The position numbers and the translations under genes were made by a program. From NCBI GenBank assembly GCA_045652245.1, contig JAZRTY010000033.1:62001-126000 (forward strand): a stretch of DNA of 64,000 nt. Direction: 5' to 3'. Shown here in pieces: positions 25,001 through 31,797 of the stretch; the first letter of the stretch is position 1, and every line of letters starts with the position of its first letter. The notes below the pieces were generated by a model. The model did no database searches, was not told the origin of the DNA, and saw nothing but the letters and a program-made list of their open reading frames with translations. Origin of the DNA: SIG622 sp045652245. GTDB taxonomy: Bacteria; Bacillota; Clostridia; Oscillospirales; CAG-382.

Positions 25001-26263
25001 ATGATTAGTCCTAGAATTGTAAAATGTAATTTCTGTAATACAACTATACTTATGAGATTTCAAATGGGATATTTCGATATCCCGTTTGATTTTGTGTGTC
25101 CTAATTGTGGTGTTCATATTAATGGGTTTCAAAACACTGTTCAAAACCAAGATATAGAAATACACAATGCAAGTATAATAGAAACAAAAGAACCTGTAGC
25201 TGATTATTATTTAAATTTATCAGTAGAATTGCCAAGCAGGAAGATTAGTAAGTACACATCTTACGACGATATAATACGAGAGGGGTTCAGCCCGTTTTTG
25301 ATGACAAGCCAACTATACGGTGATAACTACGAATCAATCACAAGAAGTATTAGCCTTTTCTTGAATTTAAAAAGAGAATTTTGGCCGAAAATCACACCGT
25401 TATATGATTTGTTTTTTAATAAACAAATTGAGTTAATGAAGCCTCAATTACAAATATATTCAAAAGCATATAATATCATCAATGAACTAGATGCAAGAAT
25501 GTCATTGCACCAACTACTAGTTAAAATGTTTTTTAAAATTTTGCCTCCAGATTCTTTAAATGAATTTATTGATACAAGTAAAAAAATTAATGAGAGAAAA
25601 ACATTGATAAAAGTAATAGAGTTAATTCATAGAATTGGTGGAGAAGAATTTTTTAATAAAAATACAAAACGAATTGTCAAAATATTCAACAGATGGATTG
25701 ATAATTTTGAAAAGTTTGCTCCGATTGTTATGCTTTCATTAGGAAATGCAAAAAATAAAATTGATAAAAATACATTTGGAATTTCAACAACTAGTCTGGA
25801 TGAATTCTTGAGCTTTTATTCCGATAGTTATGAAATAATCGCAGATTTAATAGATTTAGTAGTTGCTTTAAACAACATTTCGATTCGCGGGAATATAGAT
25901 ACTTTTCCTTCCGATTCTACAGTAAAAAACTTTGAAAATTATCAAAAAGCTTCAAAGGCTAACAAATTAAAATGTATTGTTGATGGCGAACCTTATAGTA
26001 GACCATTAAATTTGGAAAAAGATATTAGAAATGCAATTGCTCATTATGATTATGAATTTGATTCTATTACACAAGAGATTCTTTTCAGAGATAATTTTAA
26101 CGGGAAGCAAAAGGAAATAAAGGTATATCTTGTGGATTTTGCTTGTTTGTGCTATGACAACATTGTTGCTCTTTTTTATTTGAATGAAATTATGTATTTA
26201 TTGCATAAAATTGCTTATATCACAAAGGGATTGAAACCAAATGTAGATCCACGCTTGTTTTGA
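25001..26263 (+). CDS. Zinc-ribbon protein with a HEPN-like Rx4H motif
   Basis: The 420-aa product starts 3 bp after the radical-SAM gene. Its first 36 residues form a zinc ribbon, Cys9-x2-Cys12 ... Cys33-x2-Cys36. The remainder is almost all helical and has no membrane segment. Near residue 342 is LEKDIRNAIAHYDYEF: RNAIAH fits the Arg-x4-6-His signature of HEPN ribonucleases, in the second half of a helical domain as expected. If so, this would be an RNA-cleaving effector controlled by TcmP and the radical-SAM enzyme. The family itself is not one I recognise, and the HEPN call rests on one motif plus helical context. Confidence 0.55.
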   Translation: MISPRIVKCNFCNTTILMRFQMGYFDIPFDFVCPNCGVHINGFQNTVQNQDIEIHNASIIETKEPVADYYLNLSVELPSRKISKYTSYDDIIREGFSPFLMTSQLYGDNYESITRSISLFLNLKREFWPKITPLYDLFFNKQIELMKPQLQIYSKAYNIINELDARMSLHQLLVKMFFKILPPDSLNEFIDTSKKINERKTLIKVIELIHRIGGEEFFNKNTKRIVKIFNRWIDNFEKFAPIVMLSLGNAKNKIDKNTFGISTTSLDEFLSFYSDSYEIIADLIDLVVALNNISIRGNIDTFPSDSTVKNFENYQKASKANKLKCIVDGEPYSRPLNLEKDIRNAIAHYDYEFDSITQEILFRDNFNGKQKEIKVYLVDFACLCYDNIVALFYLNEIMYLLHKIAYITKGLKPNVDPRLF

Positions 26264-26367
26264 GTGCATTTGTTTCATAGATGTGTTTTCGAGTCAAATC
26301 GGTATGACAACTTGTGTAAATTTTGAAAATTGTACAATAATTGTACTGAATTTGTACTATAATTGAA

Positions 26368-26396
26368 TTGACTATGATAATTTGACTATGTATAAT
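26368..26396 (+). promoter_or_regulatory. Strong promoter just upstream of tandem terminators
   Basis: TTGACT (26368-26373), 17-bp spacer, perfect TATAAT (26391-26396). A predicted start near 26403 lies only about 20 bp before the first terminator stem, so the primary transcript would be about 50 nt. Confidence 0.72.
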
Positions 26397-26423
26397 ATAA
26401 AATGTAAAGAGAATATGAAAACG

Positions 26424-26452
26424 GCGGCGAGCGAAAGCTTGTCGCTTTTTTC
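26424..26452 (+). terminator. Terminator with GAAA tetraloop
   Basis: GCGGCGAGC pairs with GCTTGTCGC over nine positions, with two G-U pairs that form only in plus-strand RNA, closed by a GAAA tetraloop and followed by six T residues. Confidence 0.85.
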
Positions 26453-26458
26453 TTCTAA

Positions 26459-26485
26459 AGATCGGCTTATGCCGGTCTTTTTTTA
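26459..26485 (+). terminator. Second tandem terminator
   Basis: AGATCGGC pairs with GCCGGTCT (one U-G pair) around TTAT and is followed by a T tract. Two tight terminators in a row isolate the array from the upstream promoter, unless readthrough is regulated. Confidence 0.82.
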
Positions 26486-26525
26486 TGCTTAAAATCAGAA
26501 GAAACTTATAAATGTCGTATTTTGT

Positions 26526-27215
26526 CGTACGATTTTTAAAGGAATTTTCAGAAAAAGGCTTCAAAAATTACCGTTTTTTCTGGTGATATATGAGAGGGTG
26601 TTTTATTAGCTGTTATTTAAATGGCGATTAGTGTCGAACGATTTTTTAAGAATTTTTCAAAAAAGGGTTGAAAAATGGCTGTTTTTTATCCTTACTTATG
26701 AGGGGTGTTCTTATAAAAGAATTTTTCAAATGTAAAGGTTTCTTTGACGTTTGACTGTTATTATGTGCTTACATATAAAAGACTTTTAATTTTTTGAAAC
26801 TATTTTTTCAATGGTAAAGGTTTTCTATACCATTGACTGATATAATCATCTTAAACAGAAAAGGATGCCAAAATAATATCAAATTATTTTTTCAAAGGGG
26901 TCAAAAAATGAACCCTTTGGCTGCTAAGATAAAGTCGCAAAAGAAAAAAATATAAATTTTTTTCAAAGGTATAAGTTTTTGTTACCTTTGGCTGTTATTA
27001 TCACCGTATAAAAAGATTTTTTCTGAAAGGTACGGCGTGAAGCAACCTTTCACTGTTATTATAAGTTTGAGCAGAAAAATAATGTCGAAAAGTTTTTTCA
27101 AGATTTTTTTGAAACATACGGTAAGCTGCATAGTTTCACTGTTATGATGATGTTAGAAAAAATTAAAAATCTTTTTGAAACTACCAATAATTTGGGTGGT
27201 TTGGCTGCTATGATA
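26526..27215 (+). repeat. Array of eight non-identical stem-loops with a shared 3' motif
   Basis: Eight stem-loops are spaced 61-86 nt apart; stems lie at 26653-26675, 26727-26753, 26809-26835, 26893-26919, 26964-26990, 27024-27052, 27110-27138 and 27178-27202. Arms are 6-8 bp and differ between units, e.g. CAATGGTA/TACCATTG, CAAAGGTA/TACCTTTG, TGAAAGGT/ACCTTTCA. Two stems use a U-G pair that works only in plus-strand RNA. Each is preceded by a T tract and followed directly by CTGNTATNAT-like sequence (CTGTTATTAT, CTGATATAAT, CTGCTATGAT). A degenerate ninth unit starts near 26526 and a further weak one lies near 27260. The shared motif also fits an extended -10 box. I do not recognise the element. 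Confidence 0.7.
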
Positions 27216-27439
27216 GTAGCAGGAAGACAGATTTTTAAAAAATTTTGTTCAAAACTTAAGGTTTGGATGTCAGATATGATTTAATAAAAGTACAGACAGA
27301 AAAATTTCTTGTTTGGTAAGGTTTTGACATCAAAAATGTTAAGCTTAAATTATGAAATGCATTTCAATTGTACCTTGAAAAAGAAAGCACGCAAGATAAC
27401 GGCGTTGCAGTATAACAAAAAATCGGAAACAGATAATGA

Positions 27440-27550
27440 TACTTCTGTCCAGCCACAGTCCGAGCGTTAAGAGCGTCGCAGGCAATGGGGACAGTCCGGG
27501 CGGATGCCGGGAAGGTGGAATTCCTATGGATGTGTTGATTTCACATCTCC
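27440..27550 (+). ncRNA. Candidate structured RNA before the recombinase block
   Basis: This GC-richer island stands out from AT-rich surroundings. Possible stems are CTGTCC/GGACAG (27445-27450 with 27489-27494), CCGG/CCGG around GCGGATG, and GATGTG/CACATC (27529-27547). It lies 46 bp before the pseudo-resolvase gene and could be a leader RNA or riboswitch-like control element. No known class was matched. Confidence 0.4.
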
Positions 27551-27595
27551 GTATTTTAAAATTAAAAATGAAAAATTTTAAGGAGAAATTAAATT

Positions 27596-27991
27596 ATGAA
27601 AAAAGCTATTATTTATTTAAGAAATGAAAACAAATTTAAAATGTTCAACAATGAAGTTGAAAGAGAATTAAGAGACTTTATTGCCACACTTCCGAATGTA
27701 AAAGTAACAGATGTGTATGTTGATGTATATGACGATGATGAAAATGAGATGAATCGTGACATTGTTTCTAAGATTTTTCGTTCTGCTAAGAATGGAGATT
27801 TTCAAATTATTCTGACTAACGACATATCCGGCCTTATGCACAATCGTCTTACTCCATGGTGTGTTGTGGACGAGCTTAATAAGCTCAGAATAAACATTAT
27901 ATCCAAAGCCAGCACACTTCTCGAAAAAGAAAAGCACATAAGATTAATAATGCAGCAAATGGATAAATGGTATGCTGAAGAAATCAGCTGA
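27596..27991 (+). CDS. Serine-recombinase-like protein lacking the catalytic serine
   Basis: The 131-aa product has the shape of a resolvase catalytic domain. KKAIIYLRNENK occupies the place of VAIYCRLSEED in the neighbouring recombinase, so the nucleophilic Ser is replaced in an RNE sequence. Later blocks DVYVDVYDDDENEMNRDIVSK and SAKNGDFQIILTNDISGLMH align with the equivalent parts of the large recombinase. It has no DNA-binding C-terminal domain. AAGGAG lies about 10 nt upstream of the ATG. A regulatory or directionality role by heterodimer formation is plausible; it may also be decaying. Confidence 0.68.
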   Translation: MKKAIIYLRNENKFKMFNNEVERELRDFIATLPNVKVTDVYVDVYDDDENEMNRDIVSKIFRSAKNGDFQIILTNDISGLMHNRLTPWCVVDELNKLRINIISKASTLLEKEKHIRLIMQQMDKWYAEEIS

Positions 27992-28077
27992 ATAATTGTA
28001 AAGTAAACTGTAATAACGGACCTGCCCTTGTTCATATTACTGTAATAGCATAATCCACTTAAAGGAGGCTGACAGTT

Positions 28078-28215
28078 ATGGACAAAAAGAAAACCCAGAA
28101 AGACTATGTAAAAAATGTTTATAAAAGCGGCGATTGTCTTGATAAGCGTCAGTTCTCCGAAAAGTGGATACAACTGATTAACAGACTGGAAAATTCCAAG
28201 TCTGTAAAAAAATAG
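28078..28215 (+). CDS. Small 45-aa protein before the recombinase
   Basis: The ATG at 28078 follows AAAGGAGG at good spacing and gives MDKKKTQKDYVKNVYKSGDC, then a helical lysine-rich tail to a TAG at 28213. It is basic and lies between the pseudo-resolvase and the recombinase genes. Size, charge and place fit a recombination directionality factor, but no family is recognised. Confidence 0.55.
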   Translation: MDKKKTQKDYVKNVYKSGDCLDKRQFSEKWIQLINRLENSKSVKK

Positions 28216-28283
28216 ACAAGGCGATACGCTATGCGATATAATAAATCCGCAGCGGTTTGTTCTGTCCAAAAGGAGAGAAAGCG

Positions 28284-29840
28284 ATGGACAAAGTAGCAAT
28301 TTATTGCCGCTTATCTGAAGAAGACAGAGACAAACTAAACAAAACAGACGATTCTGAAAGTATAAAGAATCAAAAATCAATGCTATTGAAGTATGCGATG
28401 CAACAAGGGTGGGAAGTTTATAACATTTACAGCGACGACGATTATGCCGGTGCAGATCGAAAGAGACCTGAATTCAATCGGTTGCTTCATGATGCCGAGG
28501 AAGGAAAATTCGATATTGTGCTTTGTAAAACTCAGTCGCGATTTACACGTGAGCTTGAGCTTGTTGAAAAGTACATACACGGATTGTTTCCGCTTTGGGG
28601 AATCAGATTTATCGGGCTTGTTGATAACGCTGATACTGACAACAAAGGTAATAAAAAGGCAAGGCAGATAAACGGTCTCGTTAATGAGTGGTATCTTGAG
28701 GACATGTCTGACAGTATCAAAAGCTCACTTACAATCAGACGACAGAATGGTCAGCACATCGGTTCCTTTGCACTCTATGGATATATGAAAGATCCAAATC
28801 AGAAAGGGCATCTGATTATCGATGAAGAAGCTGCAGAGGTTGTTCGTAAGGTGTTTACATTGTTTTCGCAGGGAATGGGTAAAACCGCCATAGCAAGGTG
28901 GCTTAATGAGAAAGGAATACCTAATCCTACAGAATACAAACATCTGAAAGGTCTCAGGTACAAACAACCGGAATCAAAAAACAGTACTCTTTGGAGATAC
29001 TTTGCTATTTCCGATATGTTGGTGAATGAAATTTATATCGGTAATATGGTTCAGGGCAAATATGGTAGTGAATCTTACAAAACAAAAGAAAACAAACCAC
29101 GGCCTAAAGACCAATGGTACAAAGTCGATGGGACACACGAACCGATTATAGACCGTGATCTATGGGACAGAGTGCAGAATATGATAAAAAATCGTACAAA
29201 GCCCTTTACTACGGGGAATATAGGTATTTTCGCCGGCAAAGTGCATTGCGAGAATTGCGGTTACACGATGCGTTCTTCAAAAAGTCGTGGTGAACATTAT
29301 CTGCAATGTGCTACCAAGCACGTGGCAAATGGCGCTTGTGATGGAGCTTTTATTCCGGTAAAGAAGCTTGAAAGCATTGTAATTGATGAGCTGAATCGTA
29401 TGACGAGAGAATTTCTTGATAAGGATGAGCTCGAACAGAAAATTGAGTTTGCCAAGAATCTTACTGAGCAAAAGAAAAAGCTTGAATCCGAGGTCGAGAG
29501 GTACAGAAAGCTTGTCGACAGTACTTCGCGTGCTGTTAAGGAATGTTATCTTGATAAGGTCAAGGGCGACATTGATATTGATGAATACAATTCAATTGTC
29601 AGAGAGCTGAAAACAGATAAGGCAAAGTATGAGAAAGTCATAACTGACGGAGAGAATCAGATAGCAGAAATTGACGAGCGCCTTGCAGCCGGAGATAACC
29701 GTCGTGAACTGATTGAGCAGTACACCAATATCACAGAACTTGACCGTGAAACTGTTGACACTATGATTGACAAAATCGTTGTCGGCAGACGCATCAAAGG
29801 AACTAAAAATTATCCGGTTGAAATCCATTGGAACTTCTGA
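28284..29840 (+). CDS. Large serine recombinase of the cotJC element
   Basis: The 518-aa enzyme has a catalytic domain with VAIYCRLSEED (nucleophile Ser11), SDDDYAGADRKRPEF and the QSRFTRELE Arg cluster. A recombinase domain follows (ALYGYMKDP, GKTAIARWLNEKGIPNP). Next comes a zinc ribbon, HCENCGYTMRS ... HYLQCATKHVANGACDG, and a coiled coil (about 375-450) used for synapsis control. The ATG at 28284 has AGGAGAG upstream; the upstream in-frame codons lack one. Its gene ends about 150 bp from the attR core and it is the only complete recombinase in the element, so it very likely mediates integration and excision at cotJC. Confidence 0.93.
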   Translation: MDKVAIYCRLSEEDRDKLNKTDDSESIKNQKSMLLKYAMQQGWEVYNIYSDDDYAGADRKRPEFNRLLHDAEEGKFDIVLCKTQSRFTRELELVEKYIHGLFPLWGIRFIGLVDNADTDNKGNKKARQINGLVNEWYLEDMSDSIKSSLTIRRQNGQHIGSFALYGYMKDPNQKGHLIIDEEAAEVVRKVFTLFSQGMGKTAIARWLNEKGIPNPTEYKHLKGLRYKQPESKNSTLWRYFAISDMLVNEIYIGNMVQGKYGSESYKTKENKPRPKDQWYKVDGTHEPIIDRDLWDRVQNMIKNRTKPFTTGNIGIFAGKVHCENCGYTMRSSKSRGEHYLQCATKHVANGACDGAFIPVKKLESIVIDELNRMTREFLDKDELEQKIEFAKNLTEQKKKLESEVERYRKLVDSTSRAVKECYLDKVKGDIDIDEYNSIVRELKTDKAKYEKVITDGENQIAEIDERLAAGDNRRELIEQYTNITELDRETVDTMIDKIVVGRRIKGTKNYPVEIHWNF

Positions 29841-29872
29841 GGCAAAGTCTTAAAACTAGTGTTTTTGCCTCA
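29838..29872 (+). terminator. Hairpin after the recombinase gene
   Basis: TGAGGCAAA includes the recombinase stop codon and pairs with TTTGCCTCA across a 17-nt loop. The tail is GGTTGTTC rather than a T tract, so termination strength is uncertain. Confidence 0.5.
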
Positions 29873-29977
29873 GGTTGTTCTTACAACATCGTAGCTATGA
29901 AAAAGCAAGCGCAACAGAAAAAACGACAAAAACCGCATAAAATAAGGCTTTTCGGCAATTCGGTTTTGTATGTTGCT

Positions 29978-30004
29978 CTTATGAGATTGTAGCATCTGCT
30001 GCAA
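29978..30004. repeat. Right attachment site (attR) with core and arm motif
   Basis: The core TCTGCTGCAA is at 29995-30004. On the element side, TCTTATG-n3-TT begins at 29977. The same motif appears in inverted orientation beside attL (CATAAG at 1369-1374), so the circular form would have the core between two inverted arms, as expected for serine recombinase attP. Confidence 0.75.
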
Positions 30005-30401
30005 GGTCCTCATTAAGATCAGTAAGCAGGTCGCCCTTTATTCCAACATATTTCATATCAAACGGTACACCCGAAGCTGCAACGGGGTAAAGGCCTGTTG
30101 TATGGTCAACAAAATAAGTTGCAAATGGCGTACCGGAAATTTGCTCAGGAGAAAGATTCCTTGTCAATTGATGAATAATAGCTGCAATTATTTCAAGATG
30201 TGCAAGCTCTTCTGTACCTATATCAGTTAAAATACCTGTAATTTTGTTATACGGGCAGCTATATCTCTGATGAAGATATCTCATTGAAGCAGCAAGTTCG
30301 CCGTCAGGACCACCAAGCTGACTGATTATAATTTGTGCTGTGTTTTGGTTAGGATTTTTAATTTTTACAGGATACTGTAATTTCTTCTCATAAGTCCACA
30401 T
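29979..30401 (-). CDS. cotJC: CotJC spore coat protein / manganese-catalase family, 5' segment of an interrupted gene
   Basis: This 140-codon frame holds the start and first 135 codons of cotJC. It reads MWTYEKKLQYPVKI, LGGPDGELAASMRYLHQRY with metal-site Glu, and DIGTEELAHLEIIAAIIHQL, then DLLTDLNEDLAA. At the attachment core it runs into the element, adds DATIS and stops. It thus lacks the C-terminal helices with the remaining metal ligands. GAGGTG precedes the ATG, and cotJB lies 15 bp upstream in the same operon. Excision would fuse this part in frame to 1346-1137. In Bacillus subtilis cotJABC is made in the mother cell under SigE. Confidence 0.93.
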   Translation of the reverse strand: MWTYEKKLQYPVKIKNPNQNTAQIIISQLGGPDGELAASMRYLHQRYSCPYNKITGILTDIGTEELAHLEIIAAIIHQLTRNLSPEQISGTPFATYFVDHTTGLYPVAASGVPFDMKYVGIKGDLLTDLNEDLAADATIS

Positions 30402-30416
30402 AATCTCTCACCTCGT

Positions 30417-30731
30417 TTACGCTTCAATTTGCCAAGGCCAAGGACCATTTGTCCAAAGCCAGGTGTCTTTAGAATGATTTGAAAAATTAGTCATTGGACC
30501 ACATTCTTCATTGATAATTTCACGCAGGTGATTTCTTTCTTCCAATAAAGTATGATAATATTCAAGAGCCTGATTACACTCCGGATATGCGTCGAGATAA
30601 AGCACTATATCATCCAGGGCAAATTCCAACTGTTGGAGTCGAAGCTTCATTCTACTACAGCTTGTGTTGTTTCTTGAATTATTGTTAGTACCATAACTTC
30701 TACAACTGTTCGCTTTACAATTGTTTATCAT
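30417..30731 (-). CDS. cotJB: Spore coat protein CotJB
   Basis: The 104-aa product carries the CotJB core RLQQLEFALDDIVLYLDAYP followed by LEYYHTLLEERNHL and a C-terminal WLWTNGPWPWQIEA. CotJB assists assembly of CotJA and CotJC in the inner spore coat. The N-terminal 30 residues are rich in Asn, Cys and Ser. Start: ATG at 30731, sharing one base with the cotJA stop, with GGAGG upstream. An earlier in-frame codon lacks a ribosome site. Confidence 0.88.
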   Translation of the reverse strand: MINNCKANSCRSYGTNNNSRNNTSCSRMKLRLQQLEFALDDIVLYLDAYPECNQALEYYHTLLEERNHLREIINEECGPMTNFSNHSKDTWLWTNGPWPWQIEA

Positions 30732-30994
30732 TACACTCTGCCTCCCGTCATTCCGCCACAAGTAAAGGGCAGGTCAAGCTCACCGAAAATTGTACCCCGT
30801 ACCAGAGCCTTATCAATTTCATATATGCTTACAAATTCTTGTATAGGAGCATATACATTTGCTAACGGGTATCCTTCAAGACCTAAACTGTAACGGTTAT
30901 CGGAGCCTGCGTTCATTCTATTATTATCAGCGTTATTACTACACTTTCCGCAAGAGGAAGCAAGGTTTTCGTATTTGTTATTACTACAATTCAT
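30731..30994 (-). CDS. cotJA: Spore coat-associated protein CotJA
   Basis: The 87-aa product has the CotJA core YPLANVYAPIQEFVSIYEID followed by LVRGTIFGELDLPF, preceded by a Cys/Asn-rich leader. CotJA is needed for incorporation of CotJC into the coat. It heads the cotJABC operon. The ATG at 30994 follows GAGAGG; a TTG upstream overlaps that site and is rejected. Confidence 0.87.
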   Translation of the reverse strand: MNCSNNKYENLASSCGKCSNNADNNRMNAGSDNRYSLGLEGYPLANVYAPIQEFVSIYEIDKALVRGTIFGELDLPFTCGGMTGGRV

Positions 30995-31023
30995 ATAATA
31001 AATTCCTCTCAAAGTTTTGCAAC

Positions 31024-31051
31024 AAAATATTGTTGCTATGATATTTTATTC
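31024..31051 (-). promoter_or_regulatory. Possible SigE-type promoter of cotJABC
   Basis: On the minus strand GAATAAA and CAATATTT are 13 bp apart, 30 bp before cotJA. This resembles the sporulation SigE pattern weakly. A similar GAATAAA box lies before yqfC in this window. Confidence 0.35.
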
Positions 31052-31167
31052 AATTTAGTCGTTTTTTGATATTTTTGATTCACCGGATAAAATTGATTTT
31101 TAATAAAATTTCAAAAAAAATAAGAGTACTATTCTCAATAATAGTACCCTTATTCAATAATTAATTA

Positions 31168-31773
31168 TTATTTGCTTATCGAAGTAATATACTTATACAG
31201 AATATCAACGCAGTTTTCCAGTCCAATCTTATCACTATTTAGCGAAATATCATAATTTTCAGCTGAACCCCAATTCAATCCCGTATAGTAATTGTAATAG
31301 GAGGAACGTCTTTTATCAGTTTTTATAATAATATTTTTAGCTTTATCCGATTCAATGCCATAATAAGTTACGGCTCTCTTGATTCTATCCTCCAAACCCG
31401 AATGAATAAATACATTTACTACATTCGGCTCATCCTTCAGAACATAGTCGGCACATCTGCCAATTATAACGCAAGGACCTTCAGCAGCAACCTTACGAAT
31501 AATATCTGCCTGAACAATGTAGACCTGATCTGAAAGGGGCAGACCATAGACACCCGAGGTTGAACCAAACATTGAAATGGAGTACAACAAAGACCTTGTT
31601 GATGTTTTTTCGATATTTTTAAAAATTTCTTCAGAATATCCACTTTTCTTTGCTGCAAGTGTAATTAGCTCGTTGTCATAAAGCGGTATACCAAGCTTTT
31701 CCGCAAGTAGTTTTCCTATAAACCTACCACCACTGCCGTACTGACGAGAAATTGTAATTACATATTTAGACAT
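31168..31773 (-). CDS. Cytidylate kinase-like family protein
   Basis: The 201-aa product begins YVITISRQYGSGGRFIGKLL, a P-loop of the cytidylate-kinase-like (AAA_26) family, and continues LGIPLYDNELITLAA and CVIIGRCADYVL. The C-terminal part (NYYTGLNWGSAENYDISLNS) follows the family pattern. Unlike Cmk, it lacks the long NMP-bind insertion, and its substrate is unknown. It stands alone between the cotJ operon and a dehydrogenase gene, with AGGAATGG before the ATG. Confidence 0.85.
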   Translation of the reverse strand: MSKYVITISRQYGSGGRFIGKLLAEKLGIPLYDNELITLAAKKSGYSEEIFKNIEKTSTRSLLYSISMFGSTSGVYGLPLSDQVYIVQADIIRKVAAEGPCVIIGRCADYVLKDEPNVVNVFIHSGLEDRIKRAVTYYGIESDKAKNIIIKTDKRRSSYYNYYTGLNWGSAENYDISLNSDKIGLENCVDILYKYITSISK

Positions 31774-31797
31774 AAAACCATTCCTTTCATATAAAAT

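Larger units (their letters stand above)
26264..27595. other. 1.3-kb protein-free segment with promoter, terminators, stem-loop array and structured RNA
   Basis: No convincing coding frame exists here. In order it holds ATTGTAC-rich direct repeats (26315-26360), a promoter, two terminators, the stem-loop array and a GC-richer segment. It lies between the last cargo operon and the recombinase block. Confidence 0.75.
1345..30004. mobile_element. 28.65-kb skin-like integrative element inserted in cotJC, carrying a defence island
   Basis: The element lies between two direct copies of a 10-bp core and splits cotJC. Its unit length, counting the core once, is 28,650 bp. At the right end it encodes a large serine recombinase, and beside it a recombinase-like protein without the catalytic serine. 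At the left end are RepA_N, ParB, TnpV, DUF6809 and an oriT/MobC pair, which resemble ICE or plasmid backbone genes. About 20 kb between these ends is defence-type cargo. No relaxase, coupling protein or type IV secretion genes are visible, so it is probably a reduced element, mobilisable in trans at best. Excision would restore cotJC exactly, as in skin/sigK. Whether excision is tied to sporulation is inference. Confidence 0.9.

Noticed and set aside
26526..27215. CRISPR array
   Set aside because: The units have different arms and uneven spacing, with no identical repeats or spacers and no cas genes.
26526..27215. Type III toxin-antitoxin RNA repeats (ToxI-like)
   Set aside because: Units are not near-identical 30-40-nt repeats, and no ToxN-like gene follows.
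27436..27627. 63-codon plus-strand frame
   Set aside because: It runs through the candidate structured RNA and into the next gene, lacks a ribosome site and has an odd composition.
28034..28056. SigE-type promoter before the 45-aa gene and recombinase
   Set aside because: TCATATT and CATAAT are present, but their spacing of about 10 bp is too short.
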